The translations under genes and the position numbers were made by a program. 64,000 nucleotides of DNA from Ophiocordyceps camponoti-saundersi (nom. inval.) (taxonomy: Eukaryota > Ascomycota > Sordariomycetes > Hypocreales > Ophiocordycipitaceae), in the NCBI GenBank assembly GCA_003339415.1, contig PDHQ01000028.1, positions 124,001 through 188,000 on the forward strand, written 5' to 3'. Within the stretch, counting starts at the first letter, position 1. Every line of letters begins with the position of its first letter. The notes under the pieces were generated by a model. That model saw only the letters and a list, made by a program, of their open reading frames with translations. It was not told where the DNA came from and did not search any database. This document shows positions 49,311-61,499 of the stretch, piece by piece.

Positions 49311-50743
49311 GTTTTTTATCTTTTAAAGATACTAATTATAAGCCTTATATATAACGTAAAAGTAATAATACTTATTCTACTTATAAAAAATATATATATA
49401 TAAAAGTAAATTAACTTTCTTATTATAAAATAAGTTTATTTTACTTATTAATTATAAAGAATTAGTTAATAACTAATTATAGCTAGATAAGAGGGTAATA
49501 TACGCTTATGCGTATAATCTACTAGTAGTCGTATATGCTAGGCTAACTACTAGATATAGTATATAGGAAAAGGAGACGGGCTAGCTACCGATCGTAAGAT
49601 TATAGAATAGCTACTATAAAAAGTATAAGTATAAGTAAGAGTCTTTTAAGAATTAAAATAGTAACTATAAAAGAATCTAAATTTCTACCTAAAAGAATAC
49701 TAAGCTAATTTATAGCTAAGAGCTTAAGGAAGATTTCTTAGTATAATCTTAAAAATATTTACCTAAGGGGATTTTATAATAATTTCCGTATATATTAGTA
49801 AAATAAAGATTTCTTAGTATTTAAGGATTTCTTAGTAAAATCCGAAGATTTCCTAATATATAGTAATTTCCTAATATATAAGGATTTTCTAGTAAAATTT
49901 AAAAATTTCTAAGGGTATATTTTAATACTAAATCTAGTAAGAAATCTTAGTAAAATCCTAGGAGTTATTATAGAGAAATCCTAAGAGGAAATCCTAGTAA
50001 TTTCCTAAGCGTAAAAATAATAAAATTTTTAAAGGAAATCTAAGTAAAATCCGGAGGGGGAAATCTTAATAAAATATTATAAAAGGTTAAGTAATTTATA
50101 GGGGTATTATTATATATCCTATATTAACTTCCTAAGCTAAAAAAGAATTTTAATAGCTTTATTAACTTTTTATATTATTTTAGAAACTATTATTATACTT
50201 AAAAGCTTTTCTATATTAACTTTAATAATTATATCTAATTATAAATTAAGAAATATTATTAGGGATCTATATATAAAGAATTAAATTAATTTATATAAGG
50301 TAGGAAAGAAATAAAAGAATAAGATAAGAATAATAAAGGAGAATTATAATATATATTAAATATATATAGAAAAATATATATTATAGTAAAAGGTATTATA
50401 ATATAGCGAAAAAAAAATAAGAATAATAAGGATATAATATAATATATAAACTAAAAAAATAGAATAAAAGAAAATATTTTATTATCCTTATTATATAAAC
50501 TAGTATTTATAATAATATAAAAGCGAATATAGATAATTTTACCGTAACTAGCGTAAAAGATATAGTTTATAGCTTTAAGTATAGTATATTTTGCGAAAAT
50601 AAAGGCGTTTATAAGGGATTCGGGCTATGCCCGAATAGCTAAGTTATATAAGGTAATTAGTTATTTCCGCGCGCGGCGCGCGCGCGGATCGCCTACCCCT
50701 ATTAAGCGTTATAACCCCTTTTCTATAATTCTTTATAATTATT
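49311..50743. other. Unassigned AT-rich sequence with short motif array
   Basis: No recognisable element. Between about 49725 and 50075 a motif of the form GGATTTCTTAGTAAAATCC and its variants recurs many times in both orientations. A short hairpin ATTCGGGC-TAT-GCCCGAAT lies at 50618-50636, and an alternating CG tract of about 20 bp at 50667-50687. Confidence 0.6.
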
Positions 50744-50748
50744 CTAAA
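50744..50748 (+). repeat. Target-site duplication CTAAA (left)
   Basis: CTAAA immediately precedes LTR1 and is repeated directly after LTR2 at 63300-63304, as expected of LTR-retrotransposon integration. Confidence 0.85.
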
Positions 50749-50913
50749 TATTATATATAATATACCCTATATCTAGGCTATGCCCCACTTAGGGCTTAAG
50801 CCCGGTTAGGCTAGTATGTTAGCTATACTAAATTAATATAGAGGGGCTACTAAAGTTAGACTTAGTATTAGTAATATCACTACCCGATCTATAATAAAGT
50901 GCGTGCCTTAATA
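50749..50913 (+). repeat. Left LTR of copia element
   Basis: 165 bp beginning TATTATATATAAT and ending CCTTAATA. It aligns without gaps to the right LTR with about sixteen differences, all transitions. The original TG..CA ends are mutated to TA at both ends here, while the right copy still begins TG. Confidence 0.88.
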
Positions 50914-51149
50914 GGTTATACGCCCGTCGCGCTAAATTACGCGTTTTTTACGATAATAATCGATATTCCTTATAAGAGATCCTATTTAGGATCCGCTTAG
51001 CTATAGCAGACGCTATAGAGTCGCAGTCGCTGCTAAATTAGGTTAGAATCTTACCTTCCCCGGTCTACACGGACCTATTTAAGCACCTTATACTACCTTA
51101 TTAAGATAGTTATTACCTATTAGGGCGTAAAAGAGCCTATTTAGGCTAA

Positions 51150-53463
51150 AAAGAAGGTTACGATAACCTTATTAAAGAATATAAAAATAGGAGCGATCCT
51201 AATAGGAATAGAGAAGCTAAAGGGCTAAGAGAATTAATAATATTAGGAGATATTAATTAGAATAGTAATTAAGTAATTTCGACTACTTTAGTATATTAAT
51301 AAGCCTAATAGCGGTAAACTTATAAATACGAATATCGTAGCTATAGAGAAATAGTAGGACGAGGAAGTTTATTACCGTTATCTTATTATATACTATTACG
51401 AGCTTATAATAATCCTCGGAATTCGCGATAGCGGCTAGAATTCGAATTAATTAGTATATTAGACCTTTATAGCCGTTAAGAAAAAGTATAATATAGCTCC
51501 GAGAGTTACTTTCTCGTTAATTATAAAGGAAATATATACTATAAAGGCGGAGAATTTTACGATATTCGGTGCCTTCGTAAGACGCCTTAATCTCCTATAA
51601 AGTTAACTTTACGTTATAATAAAGGAACCTTACGAGGAATAGTTTATCGGCGTTACGATTAACGCTATTAAAACTATTATATTTTCCTAATATAAAGATT
51701 AGATATATAAGCTAGCTAAATAAAAGCCCCCGATAAAGGACGAGGTCCTAGGTTTCTTCTAGAATTACGCTAAGCTTATCGATAATAAGAAGAAGGATAC
51801 CTTTTCCGCGGATTAGAATACGAAAAAATAGGAAGAAAAGTAAGATAACGGCCGTAGCAGAGGTTAAGGCCGCGGCAAGGGTTAAGGCCGCGGTAATTAT
51901 AGTAGCAGATCCTCTTCTCCCGTATAAGAAGGCTAAAAAGGTCGATATCTTAATTACGGATACTTTATTCCTAAAGGTAATAAGCTTTATCGAAAGGAAA
52001 ATTACTAGAAATTATATCTTAAGTAGCGCCCGCTACTAAGAGATTAGTATTAATAGAAGTAGATCGCGGTATTAGAGGCTATTACGAAAGCTAGATAGAT
52101 ATACGAACTAGTAGCTACTAGCTATAGCGTCGAATAAGATAATATTATATACGACTTTAGAGCCGGAGGCTATATCTTTAACGATTTAAAGTAATTTATC
52201 GAAATCTATAAGAATACCGTTATTAACCCTTTCCGCGCTACTAATAGCGGAGATCTTTAGCCTTAAGGAGAGGGTAAGGTTAAGATAGATCTACCTAATA
52301 GTAATTCGATAATCCTATCGTAGGCCTTCTATTATCCTAATATTTAAGCGAATTTAATAAGTATAAGCGTTCTAAAGGAAAAAGGCGTTATCGCTAACTT
52401 TAAGATAAACTTCCTTATTATAAGAGGCACTAAAGAGTATATTTACTACCTTAATAATTAACTTTAAGTTATTAGTATAGCCGCTATAAGCGGCGATTAA
52501 ACCGTAATTAAGGTATTCGCTACTTTACCGTATAAATTGCTAAGGAAGGGCTTAAAGGCTAATTTTACTATTATATACGAACGCCTTATATATACCGGTA
52601 AGGATAAGGTAACCTTAGCTTATTAGAAAGTAGGGATTTTAATCGATAAAAAGACCGTTAAAAGCTTCTTATATAAAGCTTATTAATTCGCTAAGGTAGA
52701 TATTATAATTAGTAAGGATTCGCTAGCTAGGCCCTTAAGATTCCTTAATATCGTTTTTTAGGATATTATTAAGTATAATCCGCCCGGTAACGGCGGTGCC
52801 CGCTATTCTTTATATAAAATTAACGCCTTTATAAGATTCTACTAGACGATAGCTGCTACCTTAAAGGGGCAGGCCTATAATCTTCTTCGCGGTTAGAAAT
52901 AATAAGTTAACGCCTCTTTAGGAGGGATTCCCGTAGCTATAATAGCTTTTAATAATATATAGGAGTTTAAGAGCGAGGCGATTAAGGCCTAGGCTTTTTA
53001 AGATAGCTTTATTTTACGCTATTCGACTCTATATAATTTATAGTAAAATAGCTTTATAGAGAGGGCCGGCAGGACCTTATTAACGATAGCTAGGGCTATT
53101 TGCCTACACGCTAAGCTTCCTATAACCTTATAGCTATATTATATATTAATAATAGTATATATATCGAATTTACTATTTACGAGAGGTAAAGATAGCCCTC
53201 TCGAGAGGGTTATAAAGACGCTTAATTTACCCTATAAATATAATATTAGCTATTTTCACGCCTAGGGTTATACGGCATATATAACGAAGCTAAAAGAGAA
53301 GATCGTAAGGTCTAAAAAAATAGCTCCTCGAGCTTAGAAGGGTTATCTCGTTAGTATTAAGGGCCTATATAGCTATATCTTTAAGATTTAGCTTCCTAAT
53401 TAAGAGATCGTTATTCGTATACGAGATATACGCTTTATTAATCGTGCCGGTGCCCCTACCGTT
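51150..53463 (+). pseudogene. Copia gag-to-integrase remnant
   Basis: Fragmentary plus-strand reading frames with in-frame TAG/TAA replace what was a gag-pol polyprotein. Near 51200 the phrase IEKLKG followed by EN and stops where Trp is expected is typical of copia gag. Around 51850-51960 Gly/Arg-rich codons precede a possible zinc knuckle whose cysteines are lost. The segment ends at the LINE insertion site. Confidence 0.7.
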
Positions 53464-53477
53464 AAAGAGGACCTATT
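53464..53477 (+). repeat. LINE target-site duplication (left)
   Basis: AAAGAGGACCTATT occurs here and again at 60704-60717, on either side of the LINE, in the middle of the copia pol gene. Confidence 0.88.
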
Positions 53478-53734
53478 TTATTATTATTATTATTATTTAT
53501 ATACTAGGGGCCTTTATAGTATCTAGAGCTTCTATAATATATTAAGTAGGAAAAATCCCCTAAAGTAGGGCAAAACCCCCTAACTATAAAGGAAAGGCTT
53601 GCTATACGCTTATATAAGGGTATAGCGGTAGTTAGCGGCGGTATAGTATAACGAGCCTGCTGCCCGGGGGTGGTCTCGGATAATATAAGAAAGTGGGGTA
53701 AGGAGGGGAGGGCGGAGAAAGGAAAGTCCGTAAG

Positions 53735-53812
53735 GCACGGGGCGGAAGGAGCGGGGCGGTGCGGGGCGGTGCGGGGCGGTGCGAGGCGAGGCGGTGCGGG
53801 GCGGGGCGGAGG
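53735..53812 (+). repeat. GCGGGGCGGT tandem repeat inside LINE 3' region
   Basis: Several copies of the decamer GCGGGGCGGT with variants lie in tandem. The run has no CA or TG apart from TGC, so RIP leaves it GC-rich within an AT-rich block. The complementary strand is C-rich. Confidence 0.8.
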
Positions 53813-56800
53813 AAGGAAAGTCCGAGGGGGGGTGGGGTAGAGTGGCGGGGCAGCCGCTTTATTATATATTAGTAATTAGAGGGGGGGGGGCTATATCTCT
53901 TTCTCTTCTGCCTCCCTCTTCCTTTCCTCTTTTTCTTCTTTTTATTATCCTTAGAAGAAGGTGCGTTTCTAACCCCCTCCCTCGATCCTTCCTTTCGACC
54001 TTTATAACGGAGGGAAGGCAAAGAGGTTACGTGGCCGTGCTAATAAAGTAATAGCGACGAATATGCCTAAGATTATCCGCGGCGAGCCCCGCAACCTCCC
54101 TTATATTACGTGCGTAGCCCGATTAGCTAACCGTAGGGTTCTATACTAGAAGTAATAGGGTAAGTAACGTTATATAGCGCTAACTACGTATAGAGCTAAT
54201 AAAATATATAGGCCCGCGATTAGCTAGTTATTATAATTATACTAAGGCCCGGTATAAGTATTAGGAGGTAAGTAGTGCCGGAGGTCGGGCCGGAGTTGGA
54301 GCTTAGAGTGCTAACTAAGTCGTAGATACGTTCGGAGGAGTTATATACCGCTATAACGGAAGCGGCGCGGTATATTAGCGGAGGAGGATAGCCGAGTAGC
54401 CTACTAGTAAGTACGGGGCGGGGCGGGGCGGAGCGGAGTTTCGGATATAGCTAATAGTAGGTAGTAGGAGAGAATTTAGGTTAACCTACGCGATACGTAG
54501 AGGCGGAATAGAGCGTCGGAGCTCCGACCTAATACGACGATAATAACGGCACGGGCGAGCGCCCTAGCGGGGTTAGCCGCTTTAGCGGCCGCCCCTAATA
54601 CTACTCCCGCCGTAACGACTATTAATACTCCTCCCCGGGAGTCTTATATACCGGTGCTAGCTTACCCCGGAATACTAAGCGGGCAGATAACTATCGGTGC
54701 GGGCGGAGCGGGTGGCGGAGAGGGGGGCGGAGCGATAACGACGACGGCGGCGGTAATAGATATAGTAATCGGACTATAGGCGGAGTAGGCGGTAGTAGCG
54801 GACGCGGAGGAGGAAGCGGAGGCGGTAGCGGAGGGCGCGGTAGCGGAGGCGCTAGCTTAGTCGATAACGGCTACGGCGATAACGACGAAGTCCGTAGCGG
54901 AGGCGGAGGAGGCGGTACCCGTAACGACGATAACTATTATTACTATTATTATTACCGCTTAGGAGGACTATATTATAGGGTTCTTATAGGAGTTTCGGTT
55001 AAAGATATAAGTAAAGGTATAGGACCTCCGATCCTCTATATATAATATAGCGTACGATATCGACTAGGTCCGGAGTAACCTTAATTAGGCGGTAGCGGAT
55101 TACGTCGGAGTTAACCGATCTAGATATATTCCGGAGAATATTTTCGAGCTTTAGCGTACTCTTAACTTAAATCGCCTAAGGGCGGAGCGGGAGCCGGAGC
55201 TGAAGGAGGAGTTAGAGGCGGAGAAGGACGGGGCGGCGGCCTAGACGCTAATTATTATCGTATTAATATCGGGGAGCGGGTTAGATTAGGTAACGGTCGG
55301 AGGTAATAAGGAGGGGGCGGATAGAGTTAAGGGGGCGGGCGGAGCGGAGGAGGAGGTAAGCGGAGCGGAGGTAGTAGGAGGTGCGGAGGAGGAGGGCGGG
55401 GGAGTAACGGAGTCGGAGCCCGAGCTAGACCTTATTCGAGTACTAGAGCTTACTCTTACGGAGTCCGCGTCGGCGGCGTCGAAGCGCGCGGCGGAGAGCG
55501 ATAATAGTAGCTCGGAGGATAAGCTTACGGGCGTCGGAGGCACTATCGGGCGTAGAGGATAAGGCGGAGGGCGGGGTAGGAAAAGGGGTAAGAGGGCTAA
55601 GCGGGCTAAGCGGGGCTAAGCGGAGCGGGGGGCGGAGGTAAGAGCGGGGTACGGGGTACGGGGTAAATAGATAGTAGTAGTTATATAGTAAAAATACTAG
55701 GGACTATCCCCTACGCCTAAACCTTACGCTTAAGTATCTTAATATACTTAAGTATTATAAAGTAATAAAAAGAGGTTAAACTAGCGGAGGCGTTATAGGC
55801 GGATAAACTATAAAGCAAGAGGGCTTATAATAGCCTTATAATTAAGGGCCTTATTAAAGTCCCCGCGGTCTTAGATCGGACCTATAGGAAGTATAGGCAG
55901 AAGCGTTCTTTTATAAGCGGTAAGCTTATACCGTAAGGCGAGGTAGGCTGCTATCTCGTCTTCCCCGCTACTATAGGGGTAGTAAGGGGTTAAGACCGTA
56001 GGAACATTATAGGTATAGAGAAACTTATTAAGGCCGATTCTACTATTACGGAGCTAAGTTAGGGCGCTGCTAAGGAATTTCGGAAAACCCTAATAAATCT
56101 ATAGGGCATTACTAGGTTTTAATCGGGGCGGTTTATTAGTAAGGTATCCGGAGGACTAGCCGTGCTTTCGAAGCCTTCCCTCCTTAGAGTTCTAGCGGAG
56201 CTGCTACTCTTCGTAAAGGCGGGCTTTTAGAGTTTTAGGGGACTAGGAGGAGATATCCGAAGTCCGCGCCTAGGTAGTGGAGGAGGATCGGAGGGATTCG
56301 AGGGGGACGTAAGTAAGGTAAGGCCGACCTTTACGTTATTAGCGGAGGTATACGAAGATTCTCTCTAAGGCGGAGCGGATATAAGCCGCGGGTTCTTTAG
56401 TATAAAGGAGTTAGTAGCCGCGGGCGGCGCGGTAGGATAAGTAAATATTAATAGGGGGGATAAAGGACTCGGACTTAATATAGTAAGAAGGGGTAGCTCG
56501 GTACGCCCTAAAGACGATATAGAGGTATTTAGACTAGGTTATAGCTAGCTATCGGAGGACGGGGCCCTTAGGTTTACCGCTTAGCGGGGTCGGAGCGGAG
56601 TAAACTACGGCGCCGAAGGCGATAGCGGACCTAATAACCTTAGTATAGACTTCCCTCGCTCGGAGGAGCGAGAAGCCCTAAGTAAACGATATAAGTCCGG
56701 TTAAGGCTAGCTATTAGCGATTAAGCTTCTTTATAAGATAGCGGAGGTAAGGTTTCTACTAAAGCTTACGGTAGATCTAAACCCCGAGTATACGTGCCTC

Positions 56801-56949
56801 CTATATAAGTTAAATAGTAATCCCATTAAGGACTAGCGGAGTTATATTAGCGAAGCGGGCCTTCGTGAAGTAAAGGAGCTTACTCTTAAGTAGCTAGAAG
56901 GTTATTTTATACTCCGCTACTTAGTCCCGGTAAATACCCTAGGCCTATT

Positions 56950-59300
56950 CGAGCTAGCGGCGGACTTAAGCGGAGGTACGCCTAATACTAAGGATATTAA
57001 TATCGTTCGCAAATCCGATAGCGAGTATACTAGTTACCTATTCTAAGCGTTTATAAAAAGATAAGATATATAGGATAAATAGCACTAGAGAGAGCGGGGA
57101 GCCCTAAGGGACTTCGGTAAGAATAGGGAAAGGGTCCGATAATCTGCTATTAACTTTTAGGCGGGAGGTGCGGTCGGAGAGGTAGGAGCGGAGGAAAGCT
57201 ATAATCTATCCGGGGAAGCTAAGGGAGTCGAGGATTTCTATTAGCTTAAAGTGCGAGATATAGTTAAAGGCGCCTATTATATCTAGTATTAGGAGGGAAG
57301 CGGAGCTTTAAAGGCTCTAAGCGGTGCGGATAGACTCCGTTAGGAGGAGTAGGGCGCTATCGGTAAACTAGTTAGGACGGTTACCTATCTAACCTTACGG
57401 TAAGACTCCCGCGGACTCCGCTATATAAGATATTTTCTTCGTAATTATAGTCTTAAAAATCTTACCTACGGTATTAAAGAGGGAGATAGGACGGTAGCCG
57501 CCCGGAGTCTAATAGACCTCCGGGCTCTTACCCGCTTTCCGAAAAACCGTAACGTTAGAGGTCCGATATTAAAAGGGGAAGTATTTATAGGTAATATATC
57601 CCTAGAGGAGCTTTATTAGGACTACTATAAGGGGTTAACTATAACCTTTTAGGAAGCTAATAGGGATACTATTAGGCTTAGCGGATTTCTACGATATAAT
57701 ACCAGAGAGGGCGGAGCGGACCTTATCTTCGGTAACTTAGGAGGGAATATCTATTAGGGGGAAGGGGTCGGAGATAAGGAGGTGCGGGGTATTCTCCGGG
57801 GGACGGGGAAAGAACTTACGGGCTAGGAGCTCTAACTTTTCGGAGAAGGATAATTAGAAAGCGGAGTCCGTATCCTATTAAAGAGGAGGAGTATACGTAA
57901 GCTCCGGAGGAGCCTAGCTACGGAGTCTTACCTACCGGGCTATAAACTATATAGTGCCGGGGTCGCCGCTTACGAAAGCGAGAAATTATCTCTAGTTATC
58001 TTTCTTCGCTTTCCTAATAGATAATTTCTATTATATTATAGCGTCTTAGTATATTTACTAGCGATCGGAGTCCGGCTACGCCCGCTAATGCCGCCTAGTA
58101 TACTTCGCGTCCGAGACTACGAAAGTAACCTCCGGGGTTTACTACGGGCATAAGTAGGGACCGTATCGCCGGGGTAGTTTCGGAACTATTAAGCTAGCTA
58201 TAATATTTAGTTACTTATATAGCTATATTACTAACTCCTCGATATCCGCTACGGACTCCGCTCGAATAGCGGAAAGTAGGAGTCGGTTCTTTACTTCTAC
58301 TTATAGGATATCGGAGTTAAAGCGTTTCTAGCGCGGTATCGGTGCGGAGTCCGGGGGGGGAGAGGTTATAAAAAACGCGGACTAAGGGATATAGTCGGAG
58401 CTAAGGAGATTAAGGTCCGGGCCGAGGTATATAGGGAAGTAATTAGGCGTGCTTTAAATTAGGTCGATAGTGCTAGTCCTCCGCCTATATACCTCTTAGG
58501 TAATCTCGTAGGGAGGGGTAAGGAGTTCGAGGCGGAGTTAGTAGAAAGCGGAGAGAAGCTCCGCGGAGTAGGGGGAGGTGCGATCGTAGAGGTTCTAGGA
58601 GGGATAATAGGCGTTAAAGTCGCCAAGGACAACTAGCGGAGCGGAGTCGGAGGCGGAGTACGGGGAGGGAGGAGGGGGTAATAGGCGTAGGAGAGGTCCG
58701 GTATATATTCCGAGCGGCGGGGAGTAGACCGTAAGCACCCGGGGTCTATCGTAGAAGGATACTCCGGCGAGGTTAGGCCTTATTATAAGGTCCTAGTTAT
58801 AGACTTTATATCGTTTATATATATAAAAGAGAGCCTTACCTTCGCCCTAGATAAGGCGGTAGGGGGCGAGTCCCGGAAGCGGAGGGCGATCGTATATATT
58901 AAGCTAGAATTCTTATATAGCGATAATATCGTAACTTTCCTTGCTAAATAAGGCGAGCTAAACGAGGCGGTTAATCTTCTATATATTCTATAATAAGGTT
59001 ATAATCCTTATAAGGACTAGGTGCTAGGAATAGTTATCTGCGATTACTTCGATAGCGTAGGGTCCGTAGATACGGACTCCGCCCGGGACTATTATAAGGC
59101 TGGTTATAAGTTACGGAGTCCGTTACGCGGCCTGCGGCTACCGCGGGTATTACTAAGTTAGGAGCCTCTCGGGGAGACTTAGGTAAGTAGCATACTACGA
59201 GAGGGGCGCCGAGGCGTATCTCCGGGGGATCTATAATACGCTCGCTTCCTTAGGGAAATAGTAACGAAGCTTTCGCTATCTTTATAAGGTTACCGCTAGG
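56950..59300 (-). pseudogene. LINE endonuclease-reverse transcriptase remnant
   Basis: Reading the minus strand with TAG/TAA taken as mutated Trp/Gln, characteristic LINE motifs appear: TPGGYRPISLFNTVGKIF at ~57500, LDIIGAFNYISHFKLIEIL near 57260 (the first RT aspartate motif), GSPLSLVLFILYI near 57085, and IGFANDINILS near 57000, where the usual FADD active site is degraded to FAND. Upstream, the endonuclease fragment VLTVYSPPLGIYTG sits near 58720. Every frame is broken by stops, so no functional enzyme is encoded. Confidence 0.85.
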
Positions 59301-60703
59301 TAGGGGCTAGAGGTTAAGCGGACTGCGATAATTAGAAAAGGCGAGGTTTATTAGGGAAGCTAGACCTAGCGCGGCTTTACTATTTCTAGGACTCTAGGCA
59401 GTCCTTCGACTATATAGAGTATATGCCCTTATATAAAATATAATAGCGGGGTCTCTCTCCTTTCTATATAGGGCAGTTCTCTTCTCCGCTATTATACGGG
59501 GTAGCCGCGTAGTGTTTATATCGAGGGGGCTCCTAGTAGTACTTAGTAATATATCCGAATTAGAAATATCTATAGCACTACTTAGAGCGTGCGGAGTCCT
59601 TATAGAGTTTATAGTAAATTATCTCCGCGTCTATAACTATTCCGTTTAGGTAAAGCTTATTTACGTTTTCTACGCTACCTAGGCCTATAATAAGATAAGT
59701 CCGTAAGGTATCTCCGCCGGAGGTGCGTTAGGGTTAGAGTACTTTCGCCCGGACTACGTTAACCTTATTTACCTCCCTAATACTATTAAGTAGCGCGTTA
59801 CGGTCGCGGTTAGCTACCGAGGTCCGGATACCCTTAGCGATAATAATATAAGTCCGGCGTATACGCTTAGCCTCCGCTCCGAAGGCCCGGGCTACCTACT
59901 CGTCCCTCGAGGCGAGGTCCTTATACTCCGGGTCGAATATAATTACGAGGTCTCCGCTAGGAAGTCAGCATATAGTAACTACTACGGAGTAGCTTATAGC
60001 CTCGTTAACTTTCCGGACGACCTCCTAGGGAGTGGGCGCCGGAACTCCCTCGACTACTAGGATATCCTTTACCGATACGAGTGCCTCCCTCTCCGTTCTC
60101 GCCGGAACCGGGCGTATAAGGGGCGCCGCGGGGGGGGCGGAGTTCGGGGCGGAGCTCGCGACTACGCTAGCTTAGGTTAGAACTCCGGGGGCGGAGTCCG
60201 ACCCCTTACCTATTACCTTATAGAAGGCAGCTTTAACTAACTTCTAGATAGCGCGGGAGATAGTAACGGGCAGGCTAAACGGGTCCTCGGAGGCTCGTTA
60301 GCGCTGCTAAAGCTTAGTAAACGCTATATTAAGGATACCCTATACGGGGCGAAAATCTTACGCGGAGATTACCCCGGTAAGTTTTTCGTATACGGACTTT
60401 AGGATAAGATCCGTCGGGGTCTAAAAAGTATCGATAAATAGGTTATCGGAGTTAGTAGCCGTATTATATTAACTTTTACCCGCACGCGGATACTATCGGG
60501 ATTAGTTAAGCCCCCGGGTTCCGCTATCGAGCACTATCGGCACCGACGGCGGACCTAGAGGCGGGCCGCCCCGCGACCCCGCGTTTAGGGCTATTCCCTT
60601 AGCGGAGTCGGACTCCGAGAGGCAGAAAGCACTAAATTCTCGTAATATCACAGCGTTAAGGATAAACGGGGACCCCGATCGTCTAAAGTCGTGAAAAAGT
60701 TAA

Positions 60704-60717
60704 AAAGAGGACCTATT
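60704..60717 (+). repeat. LINE target-site duplication (right)
   Basis: Second copy of AAAGAGGACCTATT directly at the 5' boundary of the LINE; the copia reading resumes beyond it. Confidence 0.88.
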
Positions 60718-61499
60718 AGTCGAATTTAAAGCTTATTTAGAAGAAAAAGGTAAAATTATCGAATTTAAACTTATTATTCTTCCTTATAAGAAGAAAGAGA
60801 AAACTTCCTATAGCTAAATTAGCAGTATTAATATTTTATAATCTTTTAATATATTAAGTATTAAAAAATAATCGAGGAAATATTTAACTACTATAGCTAG
60901 ATTATTAGATACGTCGAATTCGAACGTTTAAGAGGAATTTATAGGGCTATTAAAAAAGCGTTTTAAAACGCCTAAGGGATACTTTTCGCACCTTCTCTTA
61001 CCGAATCCCACGCCTTATCGAGGTAGAGAGGCACCGCGCCCGTTTTTTAATAGGAATACGCTTCTTCGATCTATCGAGGAAATTAATAAAGAGGTATAAT
61101 TACTACCGATAGCGCCTATAACCTCGAATCTTCCTAGCGGCTAGGTTTACGATATTAATAATCGTAATAATCTTAATAAATTAGCTAGTAACTTATAAAA
61201 CCTTTAGCTAACCGATCTAATACTTAAAGAACGACCTTTTTAATATTTGCGCGAGCGCGAGGCGTTAACCCTATCTTCTACCTTAATAAAATTAACGTAA
61301 TAACGCCGTAAGCGTTATTTAATAGAAGAGATCTATAGCACTAAGCTTATAAGGCGATTAAAAAGGCTCGTATAAGCTAATTTAGCCGTAAATAATATTC
61401 TTAAGCCGCCTCCGCTATATATTTCCTTTATAAATAAGGATAAATATATTAATTAAGCGCCTATAATAATTCTCTTAGCTTTAGCTACGGAAACCTTTA

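Larger units (their letters stand above)
53478..60703 (-). mobile_element. Tad1-like LINE (non-LTR retrotransposon), full length, RIP-inactivated
   Basis: About 7.2 kb on the minus strand, flanked by a 14-bp target duplication. The 3' end is a TAA-repeat tail (53478-53500, read on the minus strand). Remnants in order on the minus strand are an AP-endonuclease-like region at about 59300-58650 (VLTVYSPPLGIYTGPLL), then reverse transcriptase at about 57560-56950. Length, endonuclease plus RT order and host suggest the Tad1 clade; the clade is an inference. The 5' third (60700-59400) likely holds ORF1. It inserted into the copia element after the latter was already in place. Confidence 0.85.

Noticed and set aside
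53779..54051. Plus-strand open frame of 90 codons
   Set aside because: It lies on the opposite strand to the LINE coding direction, over tandem G-rich repeats, with no protein similarity.
55286..55543. Minus-strand open frame rich in Ser and Pro within the RIP block
   Set aside because: A by-product of GC-rich low-complexity sequence in the LINE; neighbouring frames are full of stops.
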